Below the pieces are notes generated by a model, which worked only from the letters and a program-made list of their open reading frames with translations, was not told where the DNA came from and made no database searches. The translations under genes and the position numbers were made by a program. DNA of 64,000 nt from Aequorivita sinensis (GTDB lineage: Bacteria > Bacteroidota > Bacteroidia > Flavobacteriales > Flavobacteriaceae), in the NCBI RefSeq assembly GCF_006346335.1, contig NZ_VDMC01000001.1:310001-374000 (forward strand), written 5' to 3'. Below are positions 36,609 to 44,635 of this stretch, piece after piece; position 1 is the first letter of the stretch, and each line of letters begins with the position of its first letter.

Positions 36609-37769
36609 ATGAGCAAAGAAGTAAAGTCGGTCGAGTATGGACTAGAAAAGATTTTTGAAGGCGCAGAAGACTTTCTGCCGTTATTAGGTACAGACTACGT
36701 AGAGTTCTATGTGGGTAATGCAAAGCAGAGTGCCCATTTTTATAAAACAGCATTTGGATTTCAATCATATGCATATAAAGGTCTTGAAACAGGATCTCGT
36801 GATTCGGTAAGCTATGTGCTTAAGCAAGATAAAATCACACTAGTTTTAACTACACCTCTTAATAGCAAGTCCCCTATCAACGACCATATTGTAAAACACG
36901 GTGATGGTGTAAAGGTAATTGCACTTTGGGTAGAAGATGCTAGAAGCGCATTCGAAGAAACTACAAAACGCGGTGCTAAACCATATATGGAACCAACCGT
37001 GGAAAAAGACGAAAACGGAGAAGTAGTACGTAGTGGTATTTACACTTATGGTGAAACAGTACATATGTTTGTTGAGCGTAAAAATTACAACGGAACCTTT
37101 TTACCTGGTTTCCGTGAGTGGAAAAGCGACTACAATCCAACACCAACTGGTTTAAAATACATCGACCATATGGTAGGAAACGTAGGCTGGAATCAAATGA
37201 ACGTTTGGGTAAAATGGTACGAGGATGTAATGGGCTTTGTTAACTTCCTATCATTCGACGACAAACAAATTCACACAGAATATTCTGCCTTAATGAGTAA
37301 GGTAATGAGTAATGGTAACGGACGTATTAAGTTCCCTATCAACGAACCAGCAGAAGGAGCTAAAAGATCACAGATTGAAGAATATTTAGACTTTTATGAA
37401 GATGCAGGAGTTCAACACTTAGCATTAACAACAGATGATATCATTAAAACTGTAAGTCAGTTAAAAGAAAGAGGGGTTGAATTCTTACCTCCTCCACCAC
37501 AAGCATATTACGATGCTATTCCAGAGCGTTTAGGCGACCATATGAAAATGATGAAAGAAGACATCAACGAGCTGAGAAAACTATCTATTATGATAGATGC
37601 TGACGAAGATGGATACTTACTTCAAATATTTACCAAGCCATTAGAAGACCGTCCTACTTTATTCTTTGAAATCATTCAAAGAATGGGAGCAAAAGGTTTT
37701 GGCGCTGGAAACTTCAAAGCTCTTTTTGAATCTATCGAGCGCGAGCAAGCTCAAAGAGGAACATTATAA
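36609..37769 (+). CDS. hppD: 4-hydroxyphenylpyruvate dioxygenase
   Basis: A 386-residue Fe(II) dioxygenase converting 4-hydroxyphenylpyruvate to homogentisate. Two VOC/glyoxalase-fold halves are present. Iron ligands fit YIDHMVGNV (His), VQHLALTTDDI (His) and the Glu in LFFEIIQR, followed by the family tail KGFGAGNFKALFESIE. It supplies the substrate of HmgA, encoded just upstream. A terminator follows 16 bp after the stop. Confidence 0.96.
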   Translation: MSKEVKSVEYGLEKIFEGAEDFLPLLGTDYVEFYVGNAKQSAHFYKTAFGFQSYAYKGLETGSRDSVSYVLKQDKITLVLTTPLNSKSPINDHIVKHGDGVKVIALWVEDARSAFEETTKRGAKPYMEPTVEKDENGEVVRSGIYTYGETVHMFVERKNYNGTFLPGFREWKSDYNPTPTGLKYIDHMVGNVGWNQMNVWVKWYEDVMGFVNFLSFDDKQIHTEYSALMSKVMSNGNGRIKFPINEPAEGAKRSQIEEYLDFYEDAGVQHLALTTDDIIKTVSQLKERGVEFLPPPPQAYYDAIPERLGDHMKMMKEDINELRKLSIMIDADEDGYLLQIFTKPLEDRPTLFFEIIQRMGAKGFGAGNFKALFESIEREQAQRGTL

Positions 37770-37784
37770 AAATGTAACTTTATC

Positions 37785-37822
37785 TAAACCCCATCGTCTT
37801 TATATGGTGGGGTTTATTTTTT
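37785..37822 (+). terminator. Rho-independent terminator after hppD
   Basis: Stem TAAACCCCA / TGGGGTTTA with a 14-nt loop and a T-rich tail. Confidence 0.85.
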
Positions 37823-37871
37823 GGAACAGATGTTGTAATTCATATAATAAAAACATCTAAAGTCACATTTT

Positions 37872-38645
37872 ATGAAGAAGCTAATCGTCCTTTTATTAAT
37901 TTTTGGAAACACATTTTTACTTTCTGCACAAGAGAGAGCATATGGCGATGGCGAATACTTTAAATTTCGAGTTCATTACGGATTTGTAACAGCAGGTTAT
38001 GCAACTCTAAATGTTAATAATGCTACTTTAAACGGCAAGGAAGTTTACCATGTTCGTGGATATGGTAAAACTGTAGGACTTTCAAAGTGGTTTTTTAAAG
38101 TTGAAGACGATTACCAATCGTATATAGATAAGAAAAAGGATATCCCTTACCGCTTTATCAGAAAAATTGATGAAGGTGGTTATACCAAAGATGTTCAAAT
38201 AGACTTTAACCACAACACAAATAAAGCCACTGTAAACGACAAAAAGCACAACGAGACTTCTGTGTTTTCTTTCCCTAAAGAAACACAAGATATGATTTCA
38301 GCTTTTTATTATCTCAGAAACAAATTAGACACTGAAAACATCAAAGAAGGTGATATTGTTGAAATGAATATGTTTTTTGACAAAGAAAATTTTAAATTCA
38401 GGCTAAAATTCCTTGGTAAAGAAGTTTTAGATACTAATTTTGGGGCCGTTCGCACTTTAATATTTAGACCTTATGTACAATCTGGTCGAGTATTTAAAGA
38501 AAAAGAAAGTTTAACTGTTTGGATTAGTGACGATAACAACAAAATTCCGTTGTTAATCAAAGCCGATTTAGCAGTTGGTTCTTTAAAAGCGACATTAACT
38601 GAATTTAAAGGATTACAACACTCCTTTAAAATATTAGCGAAGTAA
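37872..38645 (+). CDS. Secreted DUF3108-type protein
   Basis: A 257-residue protein with signal peptide (residues 1-19, ending LLSAQ). The mature protein opens with YGDGEYFKFRVHYGFVTAGYA and contains the family's GKTVGLSKWFFKVEDDYQSYID and ESLTVWISDDNNKIPLLIK segments, matching DUF3108. It is predicted all-beta and periplasmic. The precise function is unknown. An AT-rich hairpin follows, then an M23 peptidase gene on the same strand. Confidence 0.85.
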   Translation: MKKLIVLLLIFGNTFLLSAQERAYGDGEYFKFRVHYGFVTAGYATLNVNNATLNGKEVYHVRGYGKTVGLSKWFFKVEDDYQSYIDKKKDIPYRFIRKIDEGGYTKDVQIDFNHNTNKATVNDKKHNETSVFSFPKETQDMISAFYYLRNKLDTENIKEGDIVEMNMFFDKENFKFRLKFLGKEVLDTNFGAVRTLIFRPYVQSGRVFKEKESLTVWISDDNNKIPLLIKADLAVGSLKATLTEFKGLQHSFKILAK

Positions 38646-38666
38646 TTTTTATTTTTCGCTAACCAG

Positions 38667-38714
38667 AAAATATTGAATAGCGTAAATTTTTTGATTAACT
38701 ATTCAATATTTTTC
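38667..38714 (+). terminator. AT-rich terminator-like hairpin
   Basis: A 14-bp perfect stem AAAATATTGAATAG / CTATTCAATATTTT with an 18-nt loop, running into T's. It lies between the DUF3108 gene and the M23 peptidase gene. Confidence 0.65.
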
Positions 38715-38766
38715 TACAAAATGAGTTAGCCTAATTAAAGAATAATACAGAAAAATTTCCCCAGAA

Positions 38767-39990
38767 TTGAAACACCTAATTGTAGCACTATTATCCCTTG
38801 TCTTATTCACTACCGCTTGTGAGAATACAAAAGACGATGTTAATGAAGTAGTTGAAAAACAAGAAGACCCTATTATCGAACAATATGGATATATCTTAAA
38901 CGACTTTAATGTTGTTAGAGACACCATACGTAAAGGCGATACTTTCGGCGATATCCTAAGCGCAAATGGAATTTCGCAGGATAAAATCATGCAGGTTGCC
39001 ACTAAATTTAGAGATAGTTTTGATGTGCGTAGAATAAGAGTAGGGAAACCTTATGTACTTCTAAATTCAAAAGATTCACTTAATAAAACACAAGTTTTTA
39101 TTTACGAAAGCAATAAAATTAATTTTGCTGTTGTTGATTTTAGAGACTCTCTTACTATTTACAATAGCCAAAAACCTGTTCGATACGAAGAAAAAGAAGC
39201 CTCAGGAATTATTACAAGTTCACTTTCGGCAACTATGGAAGAACAGAATTTAAGTCCATATATGACCGATCAACTTGCAAACATTTATGCCTGGACGATA
39301 AACTTTTTTAAATTACAGGCAGGAGATCGTTTTAAAGTAATATATACCGAACGTTATATAGACGATACAATTCCTGCGGGTTTAAAGGAAATTAAAGCAG
39401 CCTATTTTGAACACAATGGAAAGCCATTGTATGCTTTCAAATACGGCTCGGATTCTCTTGGTAAAATTTCAGGTTACTATGACGAAAACGCGAACAACCT
39501 TAAAAGAGCTTTCTTAAAATCACCTGTAAAATTTAGCAGAATTTCTTCTCGATACAATTTAAACAGACGTATTAAGTATTACGGCTTTAAGCTTAGACCT
39601 CATAAAGGAACCGATTTTGCAGCTCCTGTAGGCACCCCTATTTTAGCTACTGCCGATGGTGTAGTTACTAAATCTGAATACAGAGGCGGAAATGGGAATT
39701 ACGTAAAAATACGTCATAACGGCACTTACGAAACCCAATACCTGCATATGAAAGCGCGAAAGGTAAAAGTAGGACAACACGTAAGCCAAGGAGATGTAAT
39801 TGGTTGGATTGGAATGACAGGAAATACAAGTGGCCCTCATGTGTGCTATAGATTTTGGAAAAATGGAAAACAGGTAGATCCGTTTAAAGACGACACTCCA
39901 TTTTCTGAACCACTTCCTAAAGCTTTACACGAAGAATATTTTGCAAATCTGATGCCAGTTAAAGACCAATTAGACTGCATCGTCTTTTAA
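38767..39990 (+). CDS. M23-family peptidoglycan peptidase-like lipoprotein
   Basis: A 407-residue lipoprotein starting at a TTG codon (MKHLIVALLSLVLFTTAC, lipobox TTAC); the signal peptide supports this unusual start. A LysM-like/opacity segment (RKGDTFGDILSANGIS) sits near residue 60. The LytM/M23 domain spans about 270-370: HKGTDFAAPVGTP supplies His and Asp ligands, QYLHMKARKV the middle His. The final HxH motif reads HVC in SGPHVCYRFW. The third zinc ligand is therefore Cys or absent, so activity may be altered. It probably acts on or regulates peptidoglycan in the periplasm. Confidence 0.88.
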   Translation: MKHLIVALLSLVLFTTACENTKDDVNEVVEKQEDPIIEQYGYILNDFNVVRDTIRKGDTFGDILSANGISQDKIMQVATKFRDSFDVRRIRVGKPYVLLNSKDSLNKTQVFIYESNKINFAVVDFRDSLTIYNSQKPVRYEEKEASGIITSSLSATMEEQNLSPYMTDQLANIYAWTINFFKLQAGDRFKVIYTERYIDDTIPAGLKEIKAAYFEHNGKPLYAFKYGSDSLGKISGYYDENANNLKRAFLKSPVKFSRISSRYNLNRRIKYYGFKLRPHKGTDFAAPVGTPILATADGVVTKSEYRGGNGNYVKIRHNGTYETQYLHMKARKVKVGQHVSQGDVIGWIGMTGNTSGPHVCYRFWKNGKQVDPFKDDTPFSEPLPKALHEEYFANLMPVKDQLDCIVF

Positions 39991-40001
39991 ACTCTAAAAA
40001 T

Positions 40002-40022
40002 GTTAATAACCTTGTTATTAAC
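40002..40022. promoter_or_regulatory. Perfect dyad upstream of TonB receptor gene
   Basis: GTTAATAAC-CTT-GTTATTAAC is a perfect 21-bp dyad 12 bp after the M23 gene stop and about 90 bp upstream of the receptor promoter. It lacks a U-tract, so it is either a weak hairpin or a protein binding site. Confidence 0.35.
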
Positions 40023-40109
40023 TAACATGCAAATCCTCAAGGTATTATAGTTTAAATTTTATCTTTATTCAGCAGAAATATTCTCTTAACTATTTCTTAA
40101 TGAAAATAG

Positions 40110-40141
40110 TTGGTAGTAACCCCTATAAGATTGTATTTTTG
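40110..40141 (+). promoter_or_regulatory. Bacteroidota promoter of the TonB receptor gene
   Basis: TTG at 40110-40112, 21 bp, then TATTTTTG at 40134-40141: a good match to TTG-N17..23-TAnnTTTG. The predicted start is near 40148, leaving about 24 nt before the ATG at 40172. Confidence 0.7.
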
Positions 40142-40171
40142 CCGAAATTTTTAAACCTAAAATTTAAATTC

Positions 40172-42805
40172 ATGAAAAAACTATTACTTATTGTTTTTTT
40201 CCTTGGCAGCATTGCTGCTTTTTCACAAACAACGGTTACCGGTACGGTAGTCGATTCTGAAACTAACAGTCCGTTAGCTGGTGCTAACGTGGTTGAGACC
40301 GGCACAACAAATGGTGCCATCACCGATTTCGACGGAAACTTCACTTTGAAGACATCATCTAAAACGGGTACACTTACTATTTCATATATTGGCTACAATG
40401 TTCAAAAAGCACAATATAACGCTGTAGGAGGTTCTGCAAACCTAGGTACAGTTAAAATTACTGTAGACTCTGACGCACTTGAAGAAGTTGTGATTGTAGG
40501 TAAAGGTATTATCGACATGGCGAGAGATCGTCAAACACCTATTGCCGTATCTACAATTACATCTGCTGAAATTCAAGCTAAAGCTGTAGGTAACGTAGAA
40601 TTCCCTGAGGCTATTAAAAGTACGCCTAGTGTTTACGTATCTAACCAAGCTGGAGGTTTTGGAGATTCACAAATGTTCTTACGTGGATTTGACCAAACAA
40701 ACACTGCATTCCTTTTAAACGGACAGCCAATTAATGGTATGGAAGACGGAAGAATGTACTGGTCTAACTGGTCTGGTATGTCTGATGTTGCAAACGCAGT
40801 TCAGGTACAAAGAGGTTTAGGTTCTTCTAAACTGGCTATTTCGTCAGTAGGTGGAACTGTAAACATTGTATCTCGTGCAGCAGGAAGAAAACAAGGTGGT
40901 TTTGCTCGTTTTATGACTGGTAACGACAGCTACTTTAAAGGTACTTTTAGCTACGATTCTGGCTTACAAGGAAAGTGGGCTTATAGCATTATGATTGACC
41001 ACTGGCAAGCACACAGAAAGTATTCTGATGGTACTGCAGGACAAGGACAAAACTATTTTATTGGTGTTGGATACGTACCAAACGATAAGCACTCTTTCAA
41101 CTTATTGTTAACTGGTGCTCCACAATTCCATGACCAAAACTTCTCTAAGTCGTTAGAAGATTACGATTTATACGGAAAAAGATATAACAGTAACTCTGGT
41201 TTCTATAATGGAGAAAGATTTACATTAAGAAGAAACTACTACCACAAGCCAATTGCTAACCTTAACTGGGATTGGGAAATTAGCGACAAAACTAACTTAT
41301 CTTCTGTGCTTTATGCATCTTGGGGACGTGGTGGAGGAACTGGCCCTGCTGGAAGCTCAAGAAACATTATCTATGACAACAATGGAAATGTAGATTTCGA
41401 TGCTATTGAAGAAGCTAATATCGCTGGTGCTGATAACGGAATCGGAGGTTATGGAAATGGTTCATTGGCAAGAAGAATGTCAGTAAACAACCACAACTGG
41501 TATGGTTTCCTTACAAACCTTGAAACTGCTGTAAGTGATAACTTCACTTTCAATGTAGGTGTTGATACTCGTTTCTACAAAGGTAGCCACTGGTACCAAA
41601 TGAATGACCTTTTAGGTCTTCAAGGATATGCTGATAACTTCGGTTACGGCGATTTAAGAGATAGCGATTACGTAATTAACGAAACTTTCGAAGCAAACCC
41701 TTGGTCTGCGCTATTCAACTCTGCTGACGAAGGACAGCGTTTTAACTACGATTATTCAGAATTCATCAACTACATCGGTGGTTTCGGACAAGCTGAATAT
41801 AAGATTGACAACTTCTCTGCTTTTGTTCAAGGAGCTGTATCAACTCAAAGCTACCAAAGAGAAGGTCGTGCTACTGGTAAAGAAGTAGAAGGTGTAGACG
41901 GTCTTGGTAAATCTGCAAAGGTTAACAAAACTGGATACAACATCAAAGGAGGTATGGGTTACACATTTATCGAAAACAATACGGTTTTTGTTAATGCTGG
42001 ATATTACTCAAGACAACCATTCCTAGATAATATCTTTGATGATATCAGAAACTCTAACTACATCTTAGATGGAGAAAACGAAATCGACAACGAAGAGATT
42101 TTAGGAGTTGAGGCTGGTTATAGACTACGTTCAGGAAACTTCTCTTTAGACTTAAATGCTTACTACACAAAATGGGGTAACAGATTCCTTTCTGGTGGAT
42201 TTATTGAAGGTGATGAAACTTCCTCTAACCCAATTGAACAAGTTGACCGTTACCAAAAGTTTACTGGTATCACACAAGTTCATAAAGGATTCGAATTTGA
42301 AGGTAAATACCGTTACTCTAGCGACTTCATGATTAGAGCGTTTGGTAGTATTGGTAATTGGAAATACGATGGAGATTCTCCATTCCAAACTAGAGCTAGT
42401 GAAACTAACGAATTACTTGAAGAAGGTAACGTTAACTTAACTGGTACTAAAGTTGGTAATGCACCACAAACATCATTTGGTTTTGGTTTCAAATACACTA
42501 TTGTAGATGGACTTAGCGTAGATGCAGATTATAACATCTATACTGATCTTTACGGATTCGTTGACGCAAGAGATGTAACTGAAGCTGCTTTCAAAAATGA
42601 AGTTTACCAAGCTGATCGTTTAAATGCTTATAGCGTATTAGACGCAGGTCTTTCTTACAAATTTGATTTTGGAGGAAGTGACTTAACATTCCGTGCAAAC
42701 GTTTATAACGCTACAAACGAAATGTACTTAAGCCAAAAAGATTCTTACGGATACTACTACGGTAACGGAAGAACTTGGAACGCAAGTCTACGTTACGACT
42801 TCTAA
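40172..42805 (+). CDS. TonB-dependent outer-membrane receptor (stand-alone)
   Basis: About 877 residues. Signal peptide MKKLLLIVFFLGSIAAFSQ, then a carboxypeptidase-D-like regulatory domain (TGTVVDSETNSPLAGANV to about residue 95), a plug domain (STPSVYVSNQAGG, QMFLRGFDQTNTAFLLNG) and a 22-strand barrel ending in ASLRYDF. I start at 40172, because the longer frame (40100) overlaps the promoter and has no signal peptide at its N terminus. No SusD partner is adjacent, so it probably imports a metal chelate, vitamin or peptide rather than a glycan; the ligand is unknown. Codon use looks highly regular, suggesting strong expression. Confidence 0.9.
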   Translation: MKKLLLIVFFLGSIAAFSQTTVTGTVVDSETNSPLAGANVVETGTTNGAITDFDGNFTLKTSSKTGTLTISYIGYNVQKAQYNAVGGSANLGTVKITVDSDALEEVVIVGKGIIDMARDRQTPIAVSTITSAEIQAKAVGNVEFPEAIKSTPSVYVSNQAGGFGDSQMFLRGFDQTNTAFLLNGQPINGMEDGRMYWSNWSGMSDVANAVQVQRGLGSSKLAISSVGGTVNIVSRAAGRKQGGFARFMTGNDSYFKGTFSYDSGLQGKWAYSIMIDHWQAHRKYSDGTAGQGQNYFIGVGYVPNDKHSFNLLLTGAPQFHDQNFSKSLEDYDLYGKRYNSNSGFYNGERFTLRRNYYHKPIANLNWDWEISDKTNLSSVLYASWGRGGGTGPAGSSRNIIYDNNGNVDFDAIEEANIAGADNGIGGYGNGSLARRMSVNNHNWYGFLTNLETAVSDNFTFNVGVDTRFYKGSHWYQMNDLLGLQGYADNFGYGDLRDSDYVINETFEANPWSALFNSADEGQRFNYDYSEFINYIGGFGQAEYKIDNFSAFVQGAVSTQSYQREGRATGKEVEGVDGLGKSAKVNKTGYNIKGGMGYTFIENNTVFVNAGYYSRQPFLDNIFDDIRNSNYILDGENEIDNEEILGVEAGYRLRSGNFSLDLNAYYTKWGNRFLSGGFIEGDETSSNPIEQVDRYQKFTGITQVHKGFEFEGKYRYSSDFMIRAFGSIGNWKYDGDSPFQTRASETNELLEEGNVNLTGTKVGNAPQTSFGFGFKYTIVDGLSVDADYNIYTDLYGFVDARDVTEAAFKNEVYQADRLNAYSVLDAGLSYKFDFGGSDLTFRANVYNATNEMYLSQKDSYGYYYGNGRTWNASLRYDF

Positions 42806-42826
42806 TACTCAGTATTATACATAATG

Positions 42827-42855
42827 AAAATGCCCCGGAATTCGGGGCATTTTTT
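42827..42855 (+). terminator. Rho-independent terminator of the TonB receptor gene
   Basis: GC-rich stem AATGCCCCG / CGGGGCATT with GAATT loop and T-run, 22 bp after the stop codon. Confidence 0.93.
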
Positions 42856-42947
42856 ATTCCTTGATATTTCAATCTGCAAATAATTGAGAACGCAAAAGAA
42901 GGTTTAAAAGGGTATAAATCTTATATTTGAAAAAAATAAAAAAAACT

Positions 42948-43388
42948 ATGGCTAATACTCTACATTTTATTCATTCTTATTGGGCTTACTTAGTGCTACT
43001 AATTGTAGTACTAGCAACTATTAACGCATTGGCTGGATTCTTTTCAAAAAGAGAATACGGTGCAAAAGATTTTAGAATTTCTCTTTTTGCATTAATAGTT
43101 ACCCATATCCAATTACTTATTGGAATTGTACTTTACGTTACTTCTCCATTAGGTTTACAAAACATCACAAACAATGGGATGGGTGTTGTTATGAAAGATT
43201 CTACTTTTAGACTATATGCAGTTGAGCATCCAATGATGATGATTTTAACTGTACTATTTATAACAATTGGTTATTCAAAACACAAAAAGAATTTACTTTC
43301 AAACAAAAAATTTAAAACACTTGCTATATTTTACACAATTGGATTAGTACTTATGCTAAGTAGAATTCCTTGGTCACAATGGTTTTAA
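42948..43388 (+). CDS. Four-helix integral membrane protein of unknown function
   Basis: A protein of about 146 residues with four hydrophobic helices: roughly residues 10-30, 45-70, 87-108 and 118-138. Histidines lie near helix ends (TLHFIHSYWAYL, VTHIQLLIG, AVEHPMMMIL). This pattern resembles small cytochrome-b-like proteins of Bacteroidota, but haem binding is only a guess. I start at the ATG 42948 (MANTLHFIH) rather than the TTG at 42927. A TATATTTG -7-like box lies 18 bp upstream of the ATG. A strong bidirectional terminator follows. Confidence 0.7.
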   Translation: MANTLHFIHSYWAYLVLLIVVLATINALAGFFSKREYGAKDFRISLFALIVTHIQLLIGIVLYVTSPLGLQNITNNGMGVVMKDSTFRLYAVEHPMMMILTVLFITIGYSKHKKNLLSNKKFKTLAIFYTIGLVLMLSRIPWSQWF

Positions 43389-43410
43389 TAAAAGTTTCTA
43401 AAAAAACACA

Positions 43411-43439
43411 AGGCACTCTTAATTAAGAGTGCCTTTTTT
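43411..43439. terminator. Bidirectional terminator between convergent genes
   Basis: A perfect 24-bp palindrome (43411-43434, half-site AGGCACTCTTAA), flanked by A-run on the left and T-run on the right. It serves the membrane protein gene on the plus strand and the nuclease gene on the minus strand. Confidence 0.92.
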
Positions 43440-43463
43440 ATTTTACAAATAGCGTTAATCGAT

Positions 43464-44513
43464 TTAATTTTTTTCTTTAATCAAATAAATATATACCGGA
43501 AAATGATCGCTATATCCTCCAGTAAACCCACCAGAAAAACTTCGAAAAGGATACCCTTTATAACGACCTCGTTGATTAATTAAATAATTTTTATTGAAGA
43601 TCCCGGCTTTATAAAATCTATACGATGAATAATCTTTTATAGTTAATTCGGTAGATATAATTATCTGATCAAACAAATTCCAATTATCCCGGTAAGCAAG
43701 TGTCCCCTGACCTTTTTTGTATAATGTCTCCATTGGGTTGTAAAATTCTTTCAGTTTCAAATCTTTATTTCTACCCTTCACCTTGAGGGTCTTCTTAATA
43801 CTTGGGTTTATAGGATCATCATTAAAATCCCCCATAGTTATAATTTTTGAATAAGGGTCTTCACTAAATAACGAATCTATAATTTTCTTATTAAGTTTAG
43901 CTGCACTAATTCTTTTGGGACGGCTTCTCTCTTCACCACCTCTACGCGAAGGCCAATGGTTAACAATAACACTAATTTTTTCACCATCTAACATTCCACT
44001 TACTAATAATTGATCACGGGTATACACACGTTTACTAGTATCCACATCGTCATAAATTAATAATTCCTTAGCTACATAGTTAATTGGAGTAAACAATTTT
44101 TTCTTGTAAAGAAGGGCGACATCAATCCCTCTACGGTCTGGACTATCAAAATGAACAATTCCATAATCGTCTTTCAACAAATGCTTATGGTTCACAAGAT
44201 CTTCTAAAACTCGTCTATTCTCTATTTCGCATAACCCTATTAACGCTGGCGATGTTCCTGATTGATCTGCGCCTATTTCAGAAATGACCCTAGCAATATT
44301 GGCGATTTTAGCTTCGTATATTTCCTTGGTCCAATTGTTCTTGCCATCAGGAGTATAATCATCATCAAAAGTCAAGGGGTCATTTTCATAATCAAAAAGA
44401 TTTTCAACATTGTAAAATGCTATAGTTAAAACTTTAAACTCTTTATTATTCTGACCAAACGAAGCAGAATTAATAAAAATAAAAAATATCAACGTATAAA
44501 GTAGAGACTTCAT
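43464..44513 (-). CDS. Secreted endonuclease/exonuclease/phosphatase-family protein
   Basis: A 349-residue protein with signal peptide (MKSLLYTLIFFIFINSASFG). The EEP (DNase I-like) fold is complete: YNVENLFDYEND, GLCEIENRRVLEDL (metal-binding Glu), SPDRRGIDVALLY, NHWPSRRGGEERSR, MGDFNDDP (Asp-Asn pair) and YSDHFPVYI (catalytic His). It should hydrolyse phosphodiester bonds, probably of extracellular DNA or RNA. It is divergent from a TonB receptor and DUF5689 lipoprotein cluster 122 bp away. A shared role in nucleic-acid or phosphate scavenging is an inference. Confidence 0.88.
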   Translation of the reverse strand: MKSLLYTLIFFIFINSASFGQNNKEFKVLTIAFYNVENLFDYENDPLTFDDDYTPDGKNNWTKEIYEAKIANIARVISEIGADQSGTSPALIGLCEIENRRVLEDLVNHKHLLKDDYGIVHFDSPDRRGIDVALLYKKKLFTPINYVAKELLIYDDVDTSKRVYTRDQLLVSGMLDGEKISVIVNHWPSRRGGEERSRPKRISAAKLNKKIIDSLFSEDPYSKIITMGDFNDDPINPSIKKTLKVKGRNKDLKLKEFYNPMETLYKKGQGTLAYRDNWNLFDQIIISTELTIKDYSSYRFYKAGIFNKNYLINQRGRYKGYPFRSFSGGFTGGYSDHFPVYIYLIKEKN

Positions 44514-44557
44514 AATAAACTTTTAGCACACATTAATACTCGTCTAAGTTACTGAAT

Positions 44558-44588
44558 TTGTGATAGTTATAAAATTAATTTATATTTG
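44558..44588 (+). promoter_or_regulatory. Bacteroidota promoter of the second TonB receptor gene
   Basis: TTG at 44558-44560, 20 bp, then TATATTTG at 44581-44588, an excellent fit to the consensus. The leader is about 40 nt. Confidence 0.7.
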
Positions 44589-44635
44589 ATTATTTAAACT
44601 AAGAGAAAGAACCATGACAAATAACTTTAAGCAGG

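Noticed and set aside
35325-37769. Complete tyrosine degradation operon
   Set aside because: Only hmgA and hppD are present; no maleylacetoacetate isomerase or fumarylacetoacetase is in the window.
40100-40171. Earlier start for the first TonB receptor
   Set aside because: It would place 24 residues before a standard signal peptide and overlaps the promoter.
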